A stretch of DNA of 64,000 nt from the NCBI RefSeq assembly GCF_031846515.1, contig NZ_JAVRHO010000009.1, positions 81,220-145,219 on the forward strand, in the 5' to 3' direction. The stretch comes from Autumnicola lenta. GTDB lineage: Bacteria > Bacteroidota > Bacteroidia > Flavobacteriales > Flavobacteriaceae. Below, in pieces: positions 25,281 to 33,089 of this stretch. How positions within the stretch are numbered: position 1 is the stretch's first letter; every line of letters begins with the position of its first letter. Below the pieces are notes generated by a model. The model saw nothing but the letters and a program-made list of their open reading frames with translations. It did no database searches and was not told the DNA's origin. A program made the position numbers and the translations under genes.

Positions 25281-25308
25281 TTGTCACCCTGAGCGAAGTC
25301 GAAGGGTT
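25281..25308. repeat. Dispersed palindromic element between hisD and hisC
   Basis: The stretch reads TTGTCACCCTGAGCGAAGTC and continues GAAGGGTT; the outer arms ACCCT / AGGGT frame an inner core. I recognise this as a very widespread intergenic word (CACCCTGAGCGAAGTCGAAG) in Bacteroidota and other genomes. It lies right before the hisC ATG at 25315 and could form a small intra-operon hairpin. Confidence 0.7.
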
Positions 25309-25314
25309 TTTGTT

Positions 25315-26370
25315 ATGATTAAAAATTTCAACATAAATTCTTTAGTCCGGGAGAATGTAGCGGGGCTAAAACCGTATTCTTCGGCAAGGGACGAATACCA
25401 GAGTACAGGATCTGAAATGGTGTTTCTGGATGCCAATGAGAATCCTTTTCAGACAGATGTGAACCGGTATCCAGATCCGCAGCAGCGTAATTTGAAGTCG
25501 GAATTGGCTAAAATAAAAGGTGTAGATACATCAAATATACTTTTAGGCAATGGAAGTGATGAAGTGCTGGATCTGCTTTTCAGAGCTTTCTGTGAACCAG
25601 CAAAGGATAGTGTGATTACGTTGCCACCTACTTACGGCATGTATAAGGTTTTGGCAAATATCAATAATATCGAAAACAGGGAAATTCTGCTGACTCCCGA
25701 TTTTGAACCTGATGTCGCCAAAATTCTGAAAGCAACAGATGAGCAGACAAAAATGATCTTTCTCTGTTCGCCAAATAACCCCACAGGGAATTCTTTTTCT
25801 GAAGAAAATATTACTGAAATCCTTCAGAATTTTAATGGACTCGTTGTGATAGACGAAGCGTATATAGATTTTTCAGCAAAGGAAAGTTGGCTGCTTCAGC
25901 TGAAAAAATATCCGAATCTGGTGATTACTCAAACTTTATCCAAAGCTTATGGAATGGCAGGAATAAGACTTGGGATTTGTTATGCTTCCGAAGAGATTAT
26001 TCAGATTTTAAATAAAATAAAGCCACCTTATAACGTAAATGAACTTACGCAGCAAAGAGCGCTGGAGAGGGTGTTGAATCAGGATAAAGTAAATTCAGAA
26101 GTATCTGATATTCTTGGTGAAAGGCACCGTTTATTTAAAGAATTAGATGAAGTAAAATTTATCCAAAAAACATATAATTCTGATGCCAATTTTATCCTTC
26201 TGAAAGTAGATGATGCAACCCGCAGATATAATGAATTAATTTTAAAAGGGATAGTAATCAGGAATAGAACAACGCAGCCGCTTTGTGAAAATACACTGAG
26301 ATTTACGGTAGGCACAAAAGATGAAAACGACAAATTAATCAAGGCTTTAAAGAGCCTTAAGCAACAATAA
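25315..26370 (+). CDS. hisC: Histidinol-phosphate aminotransferase
   Basis: PLP enzyme converting imidazole-acetol phosphate to histidinol phosphate with glutamate. The 351-residue fold-type I protein shows LDANENPF, RYPDPQQRNLKSELA, LGNGSDEVLDLLFRAFC, LCSPNNPTGN, VVIDEAYIDFS and the PLP-binding Lys in TLSKAYGMAGIRLG. Length and motifs fit HisC rather than other aminotransferases, as does its place in the his operon. The start ATG follows a dispersed palindrome by 6 bp. Confidence 0.96.
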   Translation: MIKNFNINSLVRENVAGLKPYSSARDEYQSTGSEMVFLDANENPFQTDVNRYPDPQQRNLKSELAKIKGVDTSNILLGNGSDEVLDLLFRAFCEPAKDSVITLPPTYGMYKVLANINNIENREILLTPDFEPDVAKILKATDEQTKMIFLCSPNNPTGNSFSEENITEILQNFNGLVVIDEAYIDFSAKESWLLQLKKYPNLVITQTLSKAYGMAGIRLGICYASEEIIQILNKIKPPYNVNELTQQRALERVLNQDKVNSEVSDILGERHRLFKELDEVKFIQKTYNSDANFILLKVDDATRRYNELILKGIVIRNRTTQPLCENTLRFTVGTKDENDKLIKALKSLKQQ

Positions 26371-26372
26371 AA

Positions 26373-27512
26373 ATGAAAAAGGTTTTGTTTATAGATCGTG
26401 ACGGTACTTTAATTCACGAACCTGAAGATTACCAGATCGACAGTCTGGATAAGCTCGAATTTTATCCGGAGTCACTTTACTACCTTACCAAAATAGCTAA
26501 GGAACTGGATTATGAAATGGTGATGGTAACCAATCAGGATGGATTAGGAACAGATTCTTTTCCGGAGAGTGATTTCTGGCCCATTCAGAATTTTATCACT
26601 AAAACTTTAGCCAACGAAGGTATCAAATTTACCGATGCTCTTATTGACCGGACTTTTGCTAAGGATAATGCACATACACGAAAACCAAATACGGGATTGC
26701 TTAAGGAAAAATATCTGAATAATTTGGAATATGACCTCAAGAATTCCTTTATGATTGGCGACAGATTAACCGATATGGAATTTGCCCACAATTTTGAAGG
26801 TAAAGGTATATTTATTAATACGCATGAAGAGTTGGGTGCAGAGGAGCTAAAAAATGAAAAGAAGATCCTGGATAAATGCATAGCGCTTAAGACAGATAGT
26901 TGGAAAGAAATCTACGAATTTCTAAAGCTGAACGACCGTACGGCAGAGATTAGCCGTAAAACAAATGAGACCAATATTTTTATAAAACTTAACCTGGACG
27001 GCACCGGAAAATCCCAAATATCGACCGGAATTGCCTTTTTTGACCATATGCTGGATCAAATAGCGCGACATGGACAAATGGACCTTGTGGTAAAAGTTGA
27101 AGGAGATCTGGAAGTAGATGAGCATCACACCATTGAAGACACGGCGATAGCACTTGGAGAAGTCTATAGTAAAGCATTGGGAAATAAACTGGGGATAGAA
27201 CGTTATGGCTTCTGTTTACCAATGGATGACTGCCTGGCACAGGTGGCGATTGACTTTGGCGGAAGGAACTGGCTGGTATGGGAAGCTGAATTTAATCGTG
27301 AAATGGTAGGTAAAATGCCTACAGAAATGTTTTATCATTTTTTCAAATCTTTTACTGATGGAGCAAAAGCAAACCTGAATGTAAAGGCTGAAGGTAATAA
27401 CGAGCATCATAAAATAGAAGCGATATTTAAAGCTTTTGCCAAAGCCATTAAAATGGCAGTAAAGCGTGATGCTGAGAAAATGATTTTACCATCGACAAAA
27501 GGAATGTTATAA
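26373..27512 (+). CDS. hisB: Bifunctional histidinol-phosphatase / imidazoleglycerol-phosphate dehydratase
   Basis: A 379-residue two-domain enzyme. Residues 1-165 form a HAD phosphatase (FIDRDGTLIHEP with the catalytic Asp pair, MVTNQDGLG, FMIGDRLTDMEFA). Residues 190-379 form the IGP dehydratase (STGIAFFDHMLDQIARHG, DEHHTIEDTAIALGE, NNEHHKIEAIFKAFA), whose repeated His motifs bind manganese. The fusion is found in enterobacteria and in Bacteroidota. It starts 2 bp after hisC. Confidence 0.97.
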   Translation: MKKVLFIDRDGTLIHEPEDYQIDSLDKLEFYPESLYYLTKIAKELDYEMVMVTNQDGLGTDSFPESDFWPIQNFITKTLANEGIKFTDALIDRTFAKDNAHTRKPNTGLLKEKYLNNLEYDLKNSFMIGDRLTDMEFAHNFEGKGIFINTHEELGAEELKNEKKILDKCIALKTDSWKEIYEFLKLNDRTAEISRKTNETNIFIKLNLDGTGKSQISTGIAFFDHMLDQIARHGQMDLVVKVEGDLEVDEHHTIEDTAIALGEVYSKALGNKLGIERYGFCLPMDDCLAQVAIDFGGRNWLVWEAEFNREMVGKMPTEMFYHFFKSFTDGAKANLNVKAEGNNEHHKIEAIFKAFAKAIKMAVKRDAEKMILPSTKGML

Positions 27513-27552
27513 CCAAGGTTCTAAATCGGCCATTTTCAGTAATTTTTATATT

Positions 27553-28191
27553 ATGAGTGATAACAAATTAAAAAATGAACTTGAAGCACCCCCTTTGGGG
27601 GCTGGGGGGATAACTATTATAGATTACGGCGCGGGAAATATCCAGAGCATCAAGTTTGCTGTACAAAGACTTGGTTTTGAAGCGGTTCTTACCAGTGACG
27701 CAGAAGAAATACGTGCTGCCGATAAAGTAATTTTTCCGGGTGTGGGGGAAGCCAGCAGTGCCATGAAGATGCTGAAATCTACCGGACTTGAAAAAGTAAT
27801 TCCGACTCTAAAACAGCCAGTGCTGGGAATTTGCCTGGGAATGCAGCTTATGTGCGATTACTGTGAGGAAGGGGATACCACCGGACTCGGAATTTTTGAT
27901 GCGCAAGTAGTGAAATTTAATAACAAACTAAAGGTGCCGCAAATAGGATGGAATCATATTTTTGATCTTAAGTCAGAACTTTTTGAAGGAATAAACGAAA
28001 AAGAATATGTGTACCTCGTACATAGCTTTTATATTCCCGAATGTGAGGAAACTATAGCTTCTACTGAATACGGAGTGGAATACACCTCTGCCATTAAGAA
28101 AAATAACTTTTACGGAGTCCAGTTTCACCCGGAAAAAAGCAGCAATGCCGGGGAAAAGATTCTTCAGAATTTTCTGAAAATAGAAGGGTAA
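27553..28191 (+). CDS. hisH: Imidazole glycerol phosphate synthase, glutaminase subunit
   Basis: HisH supplies ammonia from glutamine to HisF. The core contains DYGAGNIQSIKFAVQRLG, the nucleophile Cys in GICLGMQLM, and the His-Glu of QFHPEKSS. Unusually the core is preceded by about 19 extra residues (MSDNKLKNELEAPPLGAGG). Much of this extension is encoded by a G/C-rich palindromic repeat at about 27581-27609. Normal HisH starts within a few residues of the (I)IDYGAGN strand. No ATG occurs between the repeat and that strand, so translation most likely does start at 27553 and reads through the repeat. Confidence 0.94.
   Translation: MSDNKLKNELEAPPLGAGGITIIDYGAGNIQSIKFAVQRLGFEAVLTSDAEEIRAADKVIFPGVGEASSAMKMLKSTGLEKVIPTLKQPVLGICLGMQLMCDYCEEGDTTGLGIFDAQVVKFNNKLKVPQIGWNHIFDLKSELFEGINEKEYVYLVHSFYIPECEETIASTEYGVEYTSAIKKNNFYGVQFHPEKSSNAGEKILQNFLKIEG
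27581..27609. repeat. Palindromic repeat embedded in the 5' end of hisH
   Basis: The core CCCCCTTTGGGGG is a perfect hairpin, followed by CTGGGGGG. This is a well-known style of Bacteroidota intergenic repeat (CCCCCTTTGGGGGCTGGGGG). In frame it translates to APPLGAGG. Here it is inside the coding region of hisH. Confidence 0.75.
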
Positions 28192-28312
28192 TTAGAAATA
28201 CGAAATTGGAGGTCGGATCAGAGTGAAAAGTGGAAAGAGGAAAGTTCAAATCAGGAATCAAAATTTTCAGATCTTGATAAAGAATAAAAATAGAGAATAA
28301 AGAATTATCTAA

Positions 28313-28356
28313 CAGCGGAGCGGTCTAATATCTGGCAGCGAAGCGGTCTAACATCT
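28313..28356 (+). repeat. Two 21-bp direct repeats before hisA
   Basis: Units 28313-28333 and 28336-28356 have a period of 23 bp and differ at two positions; the shared core is AGCGGTCTAA followed by [T/C]ATCT. They end five bases before the hisA ATG. The spacer upstream (28192-28312) is purine-rich and shows no gene. The TCTAACATCT word also occurs before the genes at 15228 and 19151. Confidence 0.7.
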
Positions 28357-28361
28357 AAAGA

Positions 28362-29105
28362 ATGAGAATCATTCCAGCCATAGACATCATTGAAGGAAAG
28401 TGTGTAAGGCTCTCTAAAGGAGACTACAGCACGAAGAAAATATATAACGAGCATCCTCTTGAGGTGGCGAAGAAATTTGAAGCGCACGGGATTAAGTACC
28501 TGCATTTGGTAGATCTTGATGGTGCAAAATCAAAGCATATAGTGAACCATAAAATTTTGGAGGAAATTGCTTCCAAAACAAATTTAAAAGTAGATTTTGG
28601 CGGCGGATTAAAGTCAGATAAAGATTTGGAAATTGCTTTTGAATGTGGTGCAAATCAGGTTACGGGAGGAAGTATAGCGGTCAAAGATCCGGAGGTATTT
28701 AAGTCATGGTTACAAAAGTTTGGTTCTGAAAAGATTATTTTGGGAGCAGATGCCAATGAGGAAAAGGTGGCAATTAGCGGCTGGCAGGAAGAATCGGAGA
28801 AAGAGCTTATTCCGTTTATAAAGGAATATCAGCAGGAGGGAGTGAAGTACATCATTTGTACCGATATTTCCAAAGACGGAATGCTGGAAGGTCCGTCTTT
28901 TGAATTGTACCAGAGGATACTGGAGGAAACTTCGGAAACTGGCAACAAATTGAATCTAATCGCTTCCGGCGGAATTTCAACGTTTGCTGAGCTTCCGCGT
29001 TTAGCTGAAATCGGCTGTGAAGGAACAATTATAGGAAAAGCGATTTACGAAGGAAGAATTAGCCTGAAGCAGCTGGAAGAGTTTATTCTGAATCAACTAT
29101 ATTGA
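28362..29105 (+). CDS. hisA: Phosphoribosylformimino-AICAR-phosphate isomerase
   Basis: A TIM-barrel Amadori-type isomerase that converts ProFAR to PRFAR. The 247-residue protein begins RIIPAIDIIEGKCVRLSKGDY with the catalytic Asp (PAIDI), and has LVDLDGAK, the half-barrel phosphate site DFGGGLKSD, the second catalytic Asp in CTDISKDGMLEGPS, and ASGGIST for the second phosphate site. It lies 170 bp after hisH; the spacer carries repeat words rather than a gene. Confidence 0.96.
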   Translation: MRIIPAIDIIEGKCVRLSKGDYSTKKIYNEHPLEVAKKFEAHGIKYLHLVDLDGAKSKHIVNHKILEEIASKTNLKVDFGGGLKSDKDLEIAFECGANQVTGGSIAVKDPEVFKSWLQKFGSEKIILGADANEEKVAISGWQEESEKELIPFIKEYQQEGVKYIICTDISKDGMLEGPSFELYQRILEETSETGNKLNLIASGGISTFAELPRLAEIGCEGTIIGKAIYEGRISLKQLEEFILNQLY

Positions 29106-29265
29106 TTTGAAAATTTGTAGATGTGGTAATTCGAAAATATGCTAATTGGGTATTAATTAAATAGCTAAAAAGTAGAATATACTGGATGATTTATTTAATT
29201 GTGCAAGGTTCTCTAAAAATAGTGTATAGCAAAATTATATCTTATTTTACAATCTAATTTTTACT

Positions 29266-29285
29266 TATCTTTGGCGTTAGTAACG
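29266..29285 (+). promoter_or_regulatory. Promoter box and palindromic operator of the HigBA module
   Basis: TATCTTTG at 29266-29273 is a good -7 box although no clear -33 box was found. Directly after it is the perfect palindrome CGTTAGTAACG (29275-29285), placed around the expected transcription start. An autorepressor such as HigA would be well positioned to bind it. Confidence 0.55.
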
Positions 29286-29301
29286 TGAAACAAAATTATT
29301 T

Positions 29302-29583
29302 GTGATAAAATCATTTGCAGACAAAGAAGTTGACAAAATTTGGAACGGAACCCAATCAAGAAAACTTCCTGCTAATATCCAGAACGTTGCTAGAAGAAAA
29401 CTAAGGATGATAAATAATGCTCAAAATATAAATGACTTAAGAACTCCACCAGCTAATCATTTGGAAAAGTTAAGTGGAAATTTAGAAGGTTTTTATAGCA
29501 TTAGGATCAATAAACAATGGAGAATTATGTTTCAATGGGAAAACGATAATGCGTTTGAAGTTCAAGTTGTTGATTACCATTAA
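29302..29583 (+). CDS. higB: HigB/RelE-family toxin
   Basis: A 93-residue ribosome-dependent mRNA interferase of the HigB type. Visible: SFADKEVDKIWNGTQSRKLP at the N-terminus, ARRKLRMINNA in the middle and the conserved end LEGFYSIRINKQWRIMFQWENDNAFEVQVVDYH, including the SIRINKQWR strand. Toxin-before-antitoxin order is characteristic of higBA. The start codon is GTG. The pair interrupts the his operon between hisA and hisF. Confidence 0.92.
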   Translation: MIKSFADKEVDKIWNGTQSRKLPANIQNVARRKLRMINNAQNINDLRTPPANHLEKLSGNLEGFYSIRINKQWRIMFQWENDNAFEVQVVDYH

Positions 29584-29594
29584 ACCCAAAAAAG

Positions 29595-29894
29595 ATGAAA
29601 AAGTTAGACAACATACATCCCGGTGAAATTTTAAAGGAAGAATTTCTGGACCCAATGGAAATTACTGCATACAGACTTTCCAAAGAAACTTTTATTCCTC
29701 AAACAAGAATAAGCGAAATAATAAAAAAGAAGAGAAGAATAACAGCAGACACAGCATTACGATTTTCTAAATTTTTCGGAACAACTGCTAAATTCTGGTT
29801 AGGATTACAAGATGATTACGATTTGGAAGAAGAAAATACCTTAAAGGAGAAAGAATTCAATAGTATTAAACCCTTAGAAAATAACGCAGCATAG
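29595..29894 (+). CDS. higA: HigA-family antitoxin
   Basis: A 99-residue protein with an XRE-type helix-turn-helix. It opens with the HigA signature NIHPGEILKEEFLDPMEITAYRLSKETFIPQTRISEIIKKKRRITADTALRFSKFFGTTAKFWLGLQ (given here only as the start-to-end span, residues 5-72; the HTH is about 25-65). It should neutralise HigB and repress the module through the palindrome at 29275-29285. It starts 11 bp after higB and ends 30 bp before hisF. Confidence 0.92.
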   Translation: MKKLDNIHPGEILKEEFLDPMEITAYRLSKETFIPQTRISEIIKKKRRITADTALRFSKFFGTTAKFWLGLQDDYDLEEENTLKEKEFNSIKPLENNAA

Positions 29895-29924
29895 CAGAAC
29901 ATAACCCATTAAAACTAAGAAATT

Positions 29925-30680
29925 TTGCTAACAAAAAGAATAATACCCTGTCTGGATATAAAGAACGGACGTACTGTAAAAGGCGTCAATTTCGTGGATT
30001 TGCGTGATGCGGGAGATCCGGTGGAACTGGCAGCTATTTATGCTGAATCTGGCGCAGATGAATTGGTTTTCCTGGATATTTCGGCTACAGAAGAGCGTCG
30101 TAAAACTTTGGCAAATCTGGTCCTGCGCGTTGCTGAAAAGGTAAACATTCCGTTTACTGTTGGCGGCGGAATATCTTCAGTAGAAGATGTGGATGTTTTG
30201 CTTCAGAATGGGGCCGATAAGGTTTCGGTGAATTCTTCCGCAGTAAAGAATCCGGGGCTTATAAATGAGCTGGCAAGAAAATTTGGGAGTCAGTGTATTA
30301 CTGTCGCTATAGATGCCAAGCAGGTGCATGGGAAGTGGCTTGTTCATCTCGTGGGAGGAAAGGTGCCGACAGAGCTGGATCTTTTTGAATGGGCAAAGGA
30401 AGTTGAGGAACGCGGAGCCGGAGAAATCCTGTTTACATCCATGAATAACGACGGTACAAAAGGCGGCTTTGCGAATATTGCACTGGCAAAATTATCTTCA
30501 GAATTAAATATTCCTATAATTGCTTCAGGTGGAGCGGGGAGTATGCAGCATTTTACCGATACTTTTAAGGAAGGAAAAGCTGATGCGGCACTTGCTGCAA
30601 GCGTTTTTCATTTTAAGGAAATTGAAATAAAAGATTTAAAAGAAGAATTGCGAAAGAACGGAATTGCAGTTCGACTGTAG
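29925..30680 (+). CDS. hisF: Imidazole glycerol phosphate synthase, cyclase subunit
   Basis: HisF makes imidazole glycerol phosphate and AICAR from PRFAR using ammonia from HisH. A 251-residue TIM barrel with LTKRIIPCLDIKNGRTVKGVNF (catalytic Asp in CLDI), FTVGGGISSVED, VAIDAKQVHGKWLVHLVGG with the second catalytic Asp, TSMNNDGTKGGF and ASGGAGSMQHF. The start is TTG at 29925; no ATG is available before the conserved N-terminus. The gene follows the toxin-antitoxin pair by 30 bp, so its old upstream junction with hisA has been replaced. Confidence 0.96.
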   Translation: MLTKRIIPCLDIKNGRTVKGVNFVDLRDAGDPVELAAIYAESGADELVFLDISATEERRKTLANLVLRVAEKVNIPFTVGGGISSVEDVDVLLQNGADKVSVNSSAVKNPGLINELARKFGSQCITVAIDAKQVHGKWLVHLVGGKVPTELDLFEWAKEVEERGAGEILFTSMNNDGTKGGFANIALAKLSSELNIPIIASGGAGSMQHFTDTFKEGKADAALAASVFHFKEIEIKDLKEELRKNGIAVRL

Positions 30681-30717
30681 ATAAAAAATCAAAGTTTAAG
30701 ATTTACAAAATTATAAG

Positions 30718-31335
30718 ATGAACATAGACTTTAATAAAAACGGGGACGGACTCGTTCCAGCCATTATTCAGGATGCTTCAACAAAAAATGTGCTGATGCT
30801 TGGCTACATGAACGAAGAAGCTTTCCTGAAGACCAGCGAGACCAAAAAAGTAACATTTTTCAGCAGGACCAAAAACAGGCTATGGACAAAAGGCGAGGAA
30901 AGTGGCAATTTTCTTCATCTTGTTGATATCAAAAACGATTGTGACAATGATACGCTGTTAATTAGTGTAAATCCTGAAGGTCCTACCTGCCATAAAGGAA
31001 CAGACACTTGCTGGGCCGAAGAAAATGAGCCTAATTTTGGTTTTATTTCTCAATTGGAAGGAATTATAGCGAAACGCAAAAGAATGAGTGAGGTGGAGCC
31101 GGAATTACGAGAGGATAAATCCAGTTATGTGGTTTCTCTTTTTGATGAAGGTATCAACAAAATTGCCCAAAAGGTAGGGGAAGAGGCTGTGGAAACAGTT
31201 ATTGAAGCAAAAGATGATAACGAAGAATTATTCCTGAACGAAAGTGCAGATCTGCTTTTCCATTACCTGATTTTACTGAAGGCAAAAGGATATTCCTTAA
31301 AAAACGTGGTGAAAGTCCTGGAAGGAAGGCATTGA
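30718..31335 (+). CDS. hisIE: Bifunctional PRAMP cyclohydrolase / PRATP pyrophosphatase
   Basis: Second and third steps of histidine synthesis in one 205-residue protein. HisI part (about 1-110): LVPAIIQDASTKNVLMLGYMNEEAF, the metal site VDIKNDCDNDTLL and PEGPTCHKGTDTCW. HisE part (about 110-205): FDEGINKIAQKVGEEAVETVIEAKDDN and ESADLLFHYLILL. Last gene of the his operon, 37 bp after hisF. Confidence 0.96.
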   Translation: MNIDFNKNGDGLVPAIIQDASTKNVLMLGYMNEEAFLKTSETKKVTFFSRTKNRLWTKGEESGNFLHLVDIKNDCDNDTLLISVNPEGPTCHKGTDTCWAEENEPNFGFISQLEGIIAKRKRMSEVEPELREDKSSYVVSLFDEGINKIAQKVGEEAVETVIEAKDDNEELFLNESADLLFHYLILLKAKGYSLKNVVKVLEGRH

Positions 31336-31380
31336 ACCACCCCGGCCTTCGGCCACCCCTCCTTAAAAAAAGGAGGGGAG
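31336..31380. repeat. Bacteroidota-type palindromic repeat after hisIE
   Basis: Directly after the hisIE stop, ACCACCCCGGCCTTCGGCC is followed by ACCCCTCCTTAAAAAAAGG and AGGGGAG. Two hairpins are visible: GGCC-TTC-GGCC and CCCCTCCTT / AAGGAGGGG with a 5-nt A loop. I recognise this as a widespread intergenic element of Bacteroidota. It may also help terminate the his transcript. Confidence 0.75.
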
Positions 31381-31487
31381 CAGTAAGTACTGTGAACGAA
31401 GTGTAGCCTTAGAAATGGCAATTATCGACCTTTGTTTCTACGAAGTACTAACTTGCGACTCGAACAACGAATTCTAAATCGCAAACA

Positions 31488-31527
31488 AAAAATCCCGAAA
31501 AACTGAAATAGTTCCTCGGGATTTTTT
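31488..31527. terminator. Bidirectional terminator between hisIE and lpd
   Basis: The arms AAAAATCCCGA (31488-31498) and TCGGGATTTTTT (31516-31527) surround a 17-nt loop, with T runs on either strand. It serves both convergent units. Confidence 0.75.
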
Positions 31528-31544
31528 AAAATTTCGTCTATGGT

Positions 31545-32936
31545 TTAGATATGAATTACTTCATCATAAGCAGCGGCAACAGCTTCCATCACTGCTTCGC
31601 TCATCGTAGGGTGAGGGTGCACTGCTTTTAGTACTTCATGACCGGTAGTTTCCAGTTTTCGGCCCAGAACAGCTTCAGCAATCATATCTGTAACTCCGGC
31701 GCCAATCATATGGCAGCCCAGCCATTCTCCGTATTTTGCATCAAAAATCACTTTTACAAAACCATCAGATTTTCCAGCAGCTTTAGCTTTTCCTGATGCC
31801 GAAAATGGGAATTTTCCAACCTTGATCTCGTAACCGGCTTCCTTAGCTTGCTTTTCTGTCATTCCCACTGAAGCAATTTCAGGAGTAGCGTAAGTACAAC
31901 CAGGAATATTTCCGTAGTCCAGAGGTTCTACTTTCATTCCTTTGATTTTTTCCACACACAGAATTCCTTCCGCAGAAGCAACGTGTGCAAGGGCAGGACC
32001 GTGAACTACGTCTCCAATAGCGTAAATGCCGGAAACATTGGTTTTGTAGAAATCATCAACAATAATTTTATCCTTTTCAGTCTTAATACCGAGTTCTTCA
32101 AGTCCGATATTTTCAATATTCGTCTTAATTCCTACTGCAGAAAGTACGATATCAGCCTCCAGAGTTTCTTCACCTTTTTTGGTTTTAACCTTGGCTTTTA
32201 CTGTTTTTCCGGAAGTATCCACACTTTCCACTGAAGAGTTGGTCATTACTTTAATCCCGGCTTTCTTGATGCTTCTCTCAAATTGTTTTGAAATATCTTC
32301 GTCTTCCAGAGGAACCACATTAGGAAGGAATTCTACAACGGTAACATCTGTTCCCATAGCATTGTAGAAATGCGCAAATTCTACTCCAATAGCGCCGGAA
32401 CCAACAACGATCATAGATTTAGGCTGCTTTTCGAGAGTCATCGCTTCTCTGTAACCGATAACTTTTTTGCCATCCTGCTTTAGGTTTGGCAATTCCCGTG
32501 ATCTGGCGCCGGTTGCAACAATAATATTTTCTGCTTCGTAATCTGTGGTCTTGTCCTTGCTATCTGTAACAGCAACTTTTTTACCCTTTTTCAGTTTTCC
32601 GAAGCCTTCAATAACATCTATTTTATTTTTCTTCATAAGAAACTGCACACCTTTGCTCATTCCATTGGCAACGTCGCGGCTTCTTTTAATTACAGCTCCA
32701 AAATCTTTATCTGCGTTTTCAAGCTTTAATCCGTAATCGTCGGCATGCTTTAGGTAGTCAAAAACTTCAGCACTTTTAAGAAGCGCTTTTGTAGGGATAC
32801 AACCCCAGTTAAGACAAACGCCACCAAGGCTTTCTTTTTCTACAATTGCAGTTTTAAAACCCAGTTGTGAAGCACGAATTGCAGTTACGTAACCGCCCGG
32901 GCCACTACCCAGCACTATGACATCGTATTTACTCAT
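31545..32936 (-). CDS. lpdA: Dihydrolipoyl dehydrogenase
   Basis: FAD flavoprotein E3 component of the 2-oxoacid dehydrogenase complexes and glycine cleavage system. The 463-residue protein has the FAD Rossmann motif VLGSGPGGYVTAIRASQLG, the redox disulfide in GGVCLNWGCIPTKALLKSAE, the NAD fold IVVGSGAIGVEFA, YAIGDVVHGPALAHVASAEG, and the interface His-Glu of HPHPTMSEAVMEA. Full length; monocistronic, with convergent his genes downstream. Confidence 0.96.
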   Translation of the reverse strand: MSKYDVIVLGSGPGGYVTAIRASQLGFKTAIVEKESLGGVCLNWGCIPTKALLKSAEVFDYLKHADDYGLKLENADKDFGAVIKRSRDVANGMSKGVQFLMKKNKIDVIEGFGKLKKGKKVAVTDSKDKTTDYEAENIIVATGARSRELPNLKQDGKKVIGYREAMTLEKQPKSMIVVGSGAIGVEFAHFYNAMGTDVTVVEFLPNVVPLEDEDISKQFERSIKKAGIKVMTNSSVESVDTSGKTVKAKVKTKKGEETLEADIVLSAVGIKTNIENIGLEELGIKTEKDKIIVDDFYKTNVSGIYAIGDVVHGPALAHVASAEGILCVEKIKGMKVEPLDYGNIPGCTYATPEIASVGMTEKQAKEAGYEIKVGKFPFSASGKAKAAGKSDGFVKVIFDAKYGEWLGCHMIGAGVTDMIAEAVLGRKLETTGHEVLKAVHPHPTMSEAVMEAVAAAYDEVIHI

Positions 32937-33040
32937 ATTCGGAATAATTTTTAAATCGGTTATAGAAGTAGCGAATTTAAGGAATTATAGGCTAAACTGA
33001 AAGCATTATGCTTTGGCATTATTTCAAAAGATCGGAATAA

Positions 33041-33068
33041 AAAAAGCTTACCCATAAGGATAAGCTTT
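33041..33068 (-). terminator. Terminator of the collagen-like lipoprotein gene
   Basis: Read leftward, AAGCTTATCC / GGGTAAGCTT with a short loop and then a T run. It lies 22 bp past the stop of the 33090-33767 gene. Confidence 0.8.
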
Positions 33069-33089
33069 ATTTGAATAAGACATTGAATG

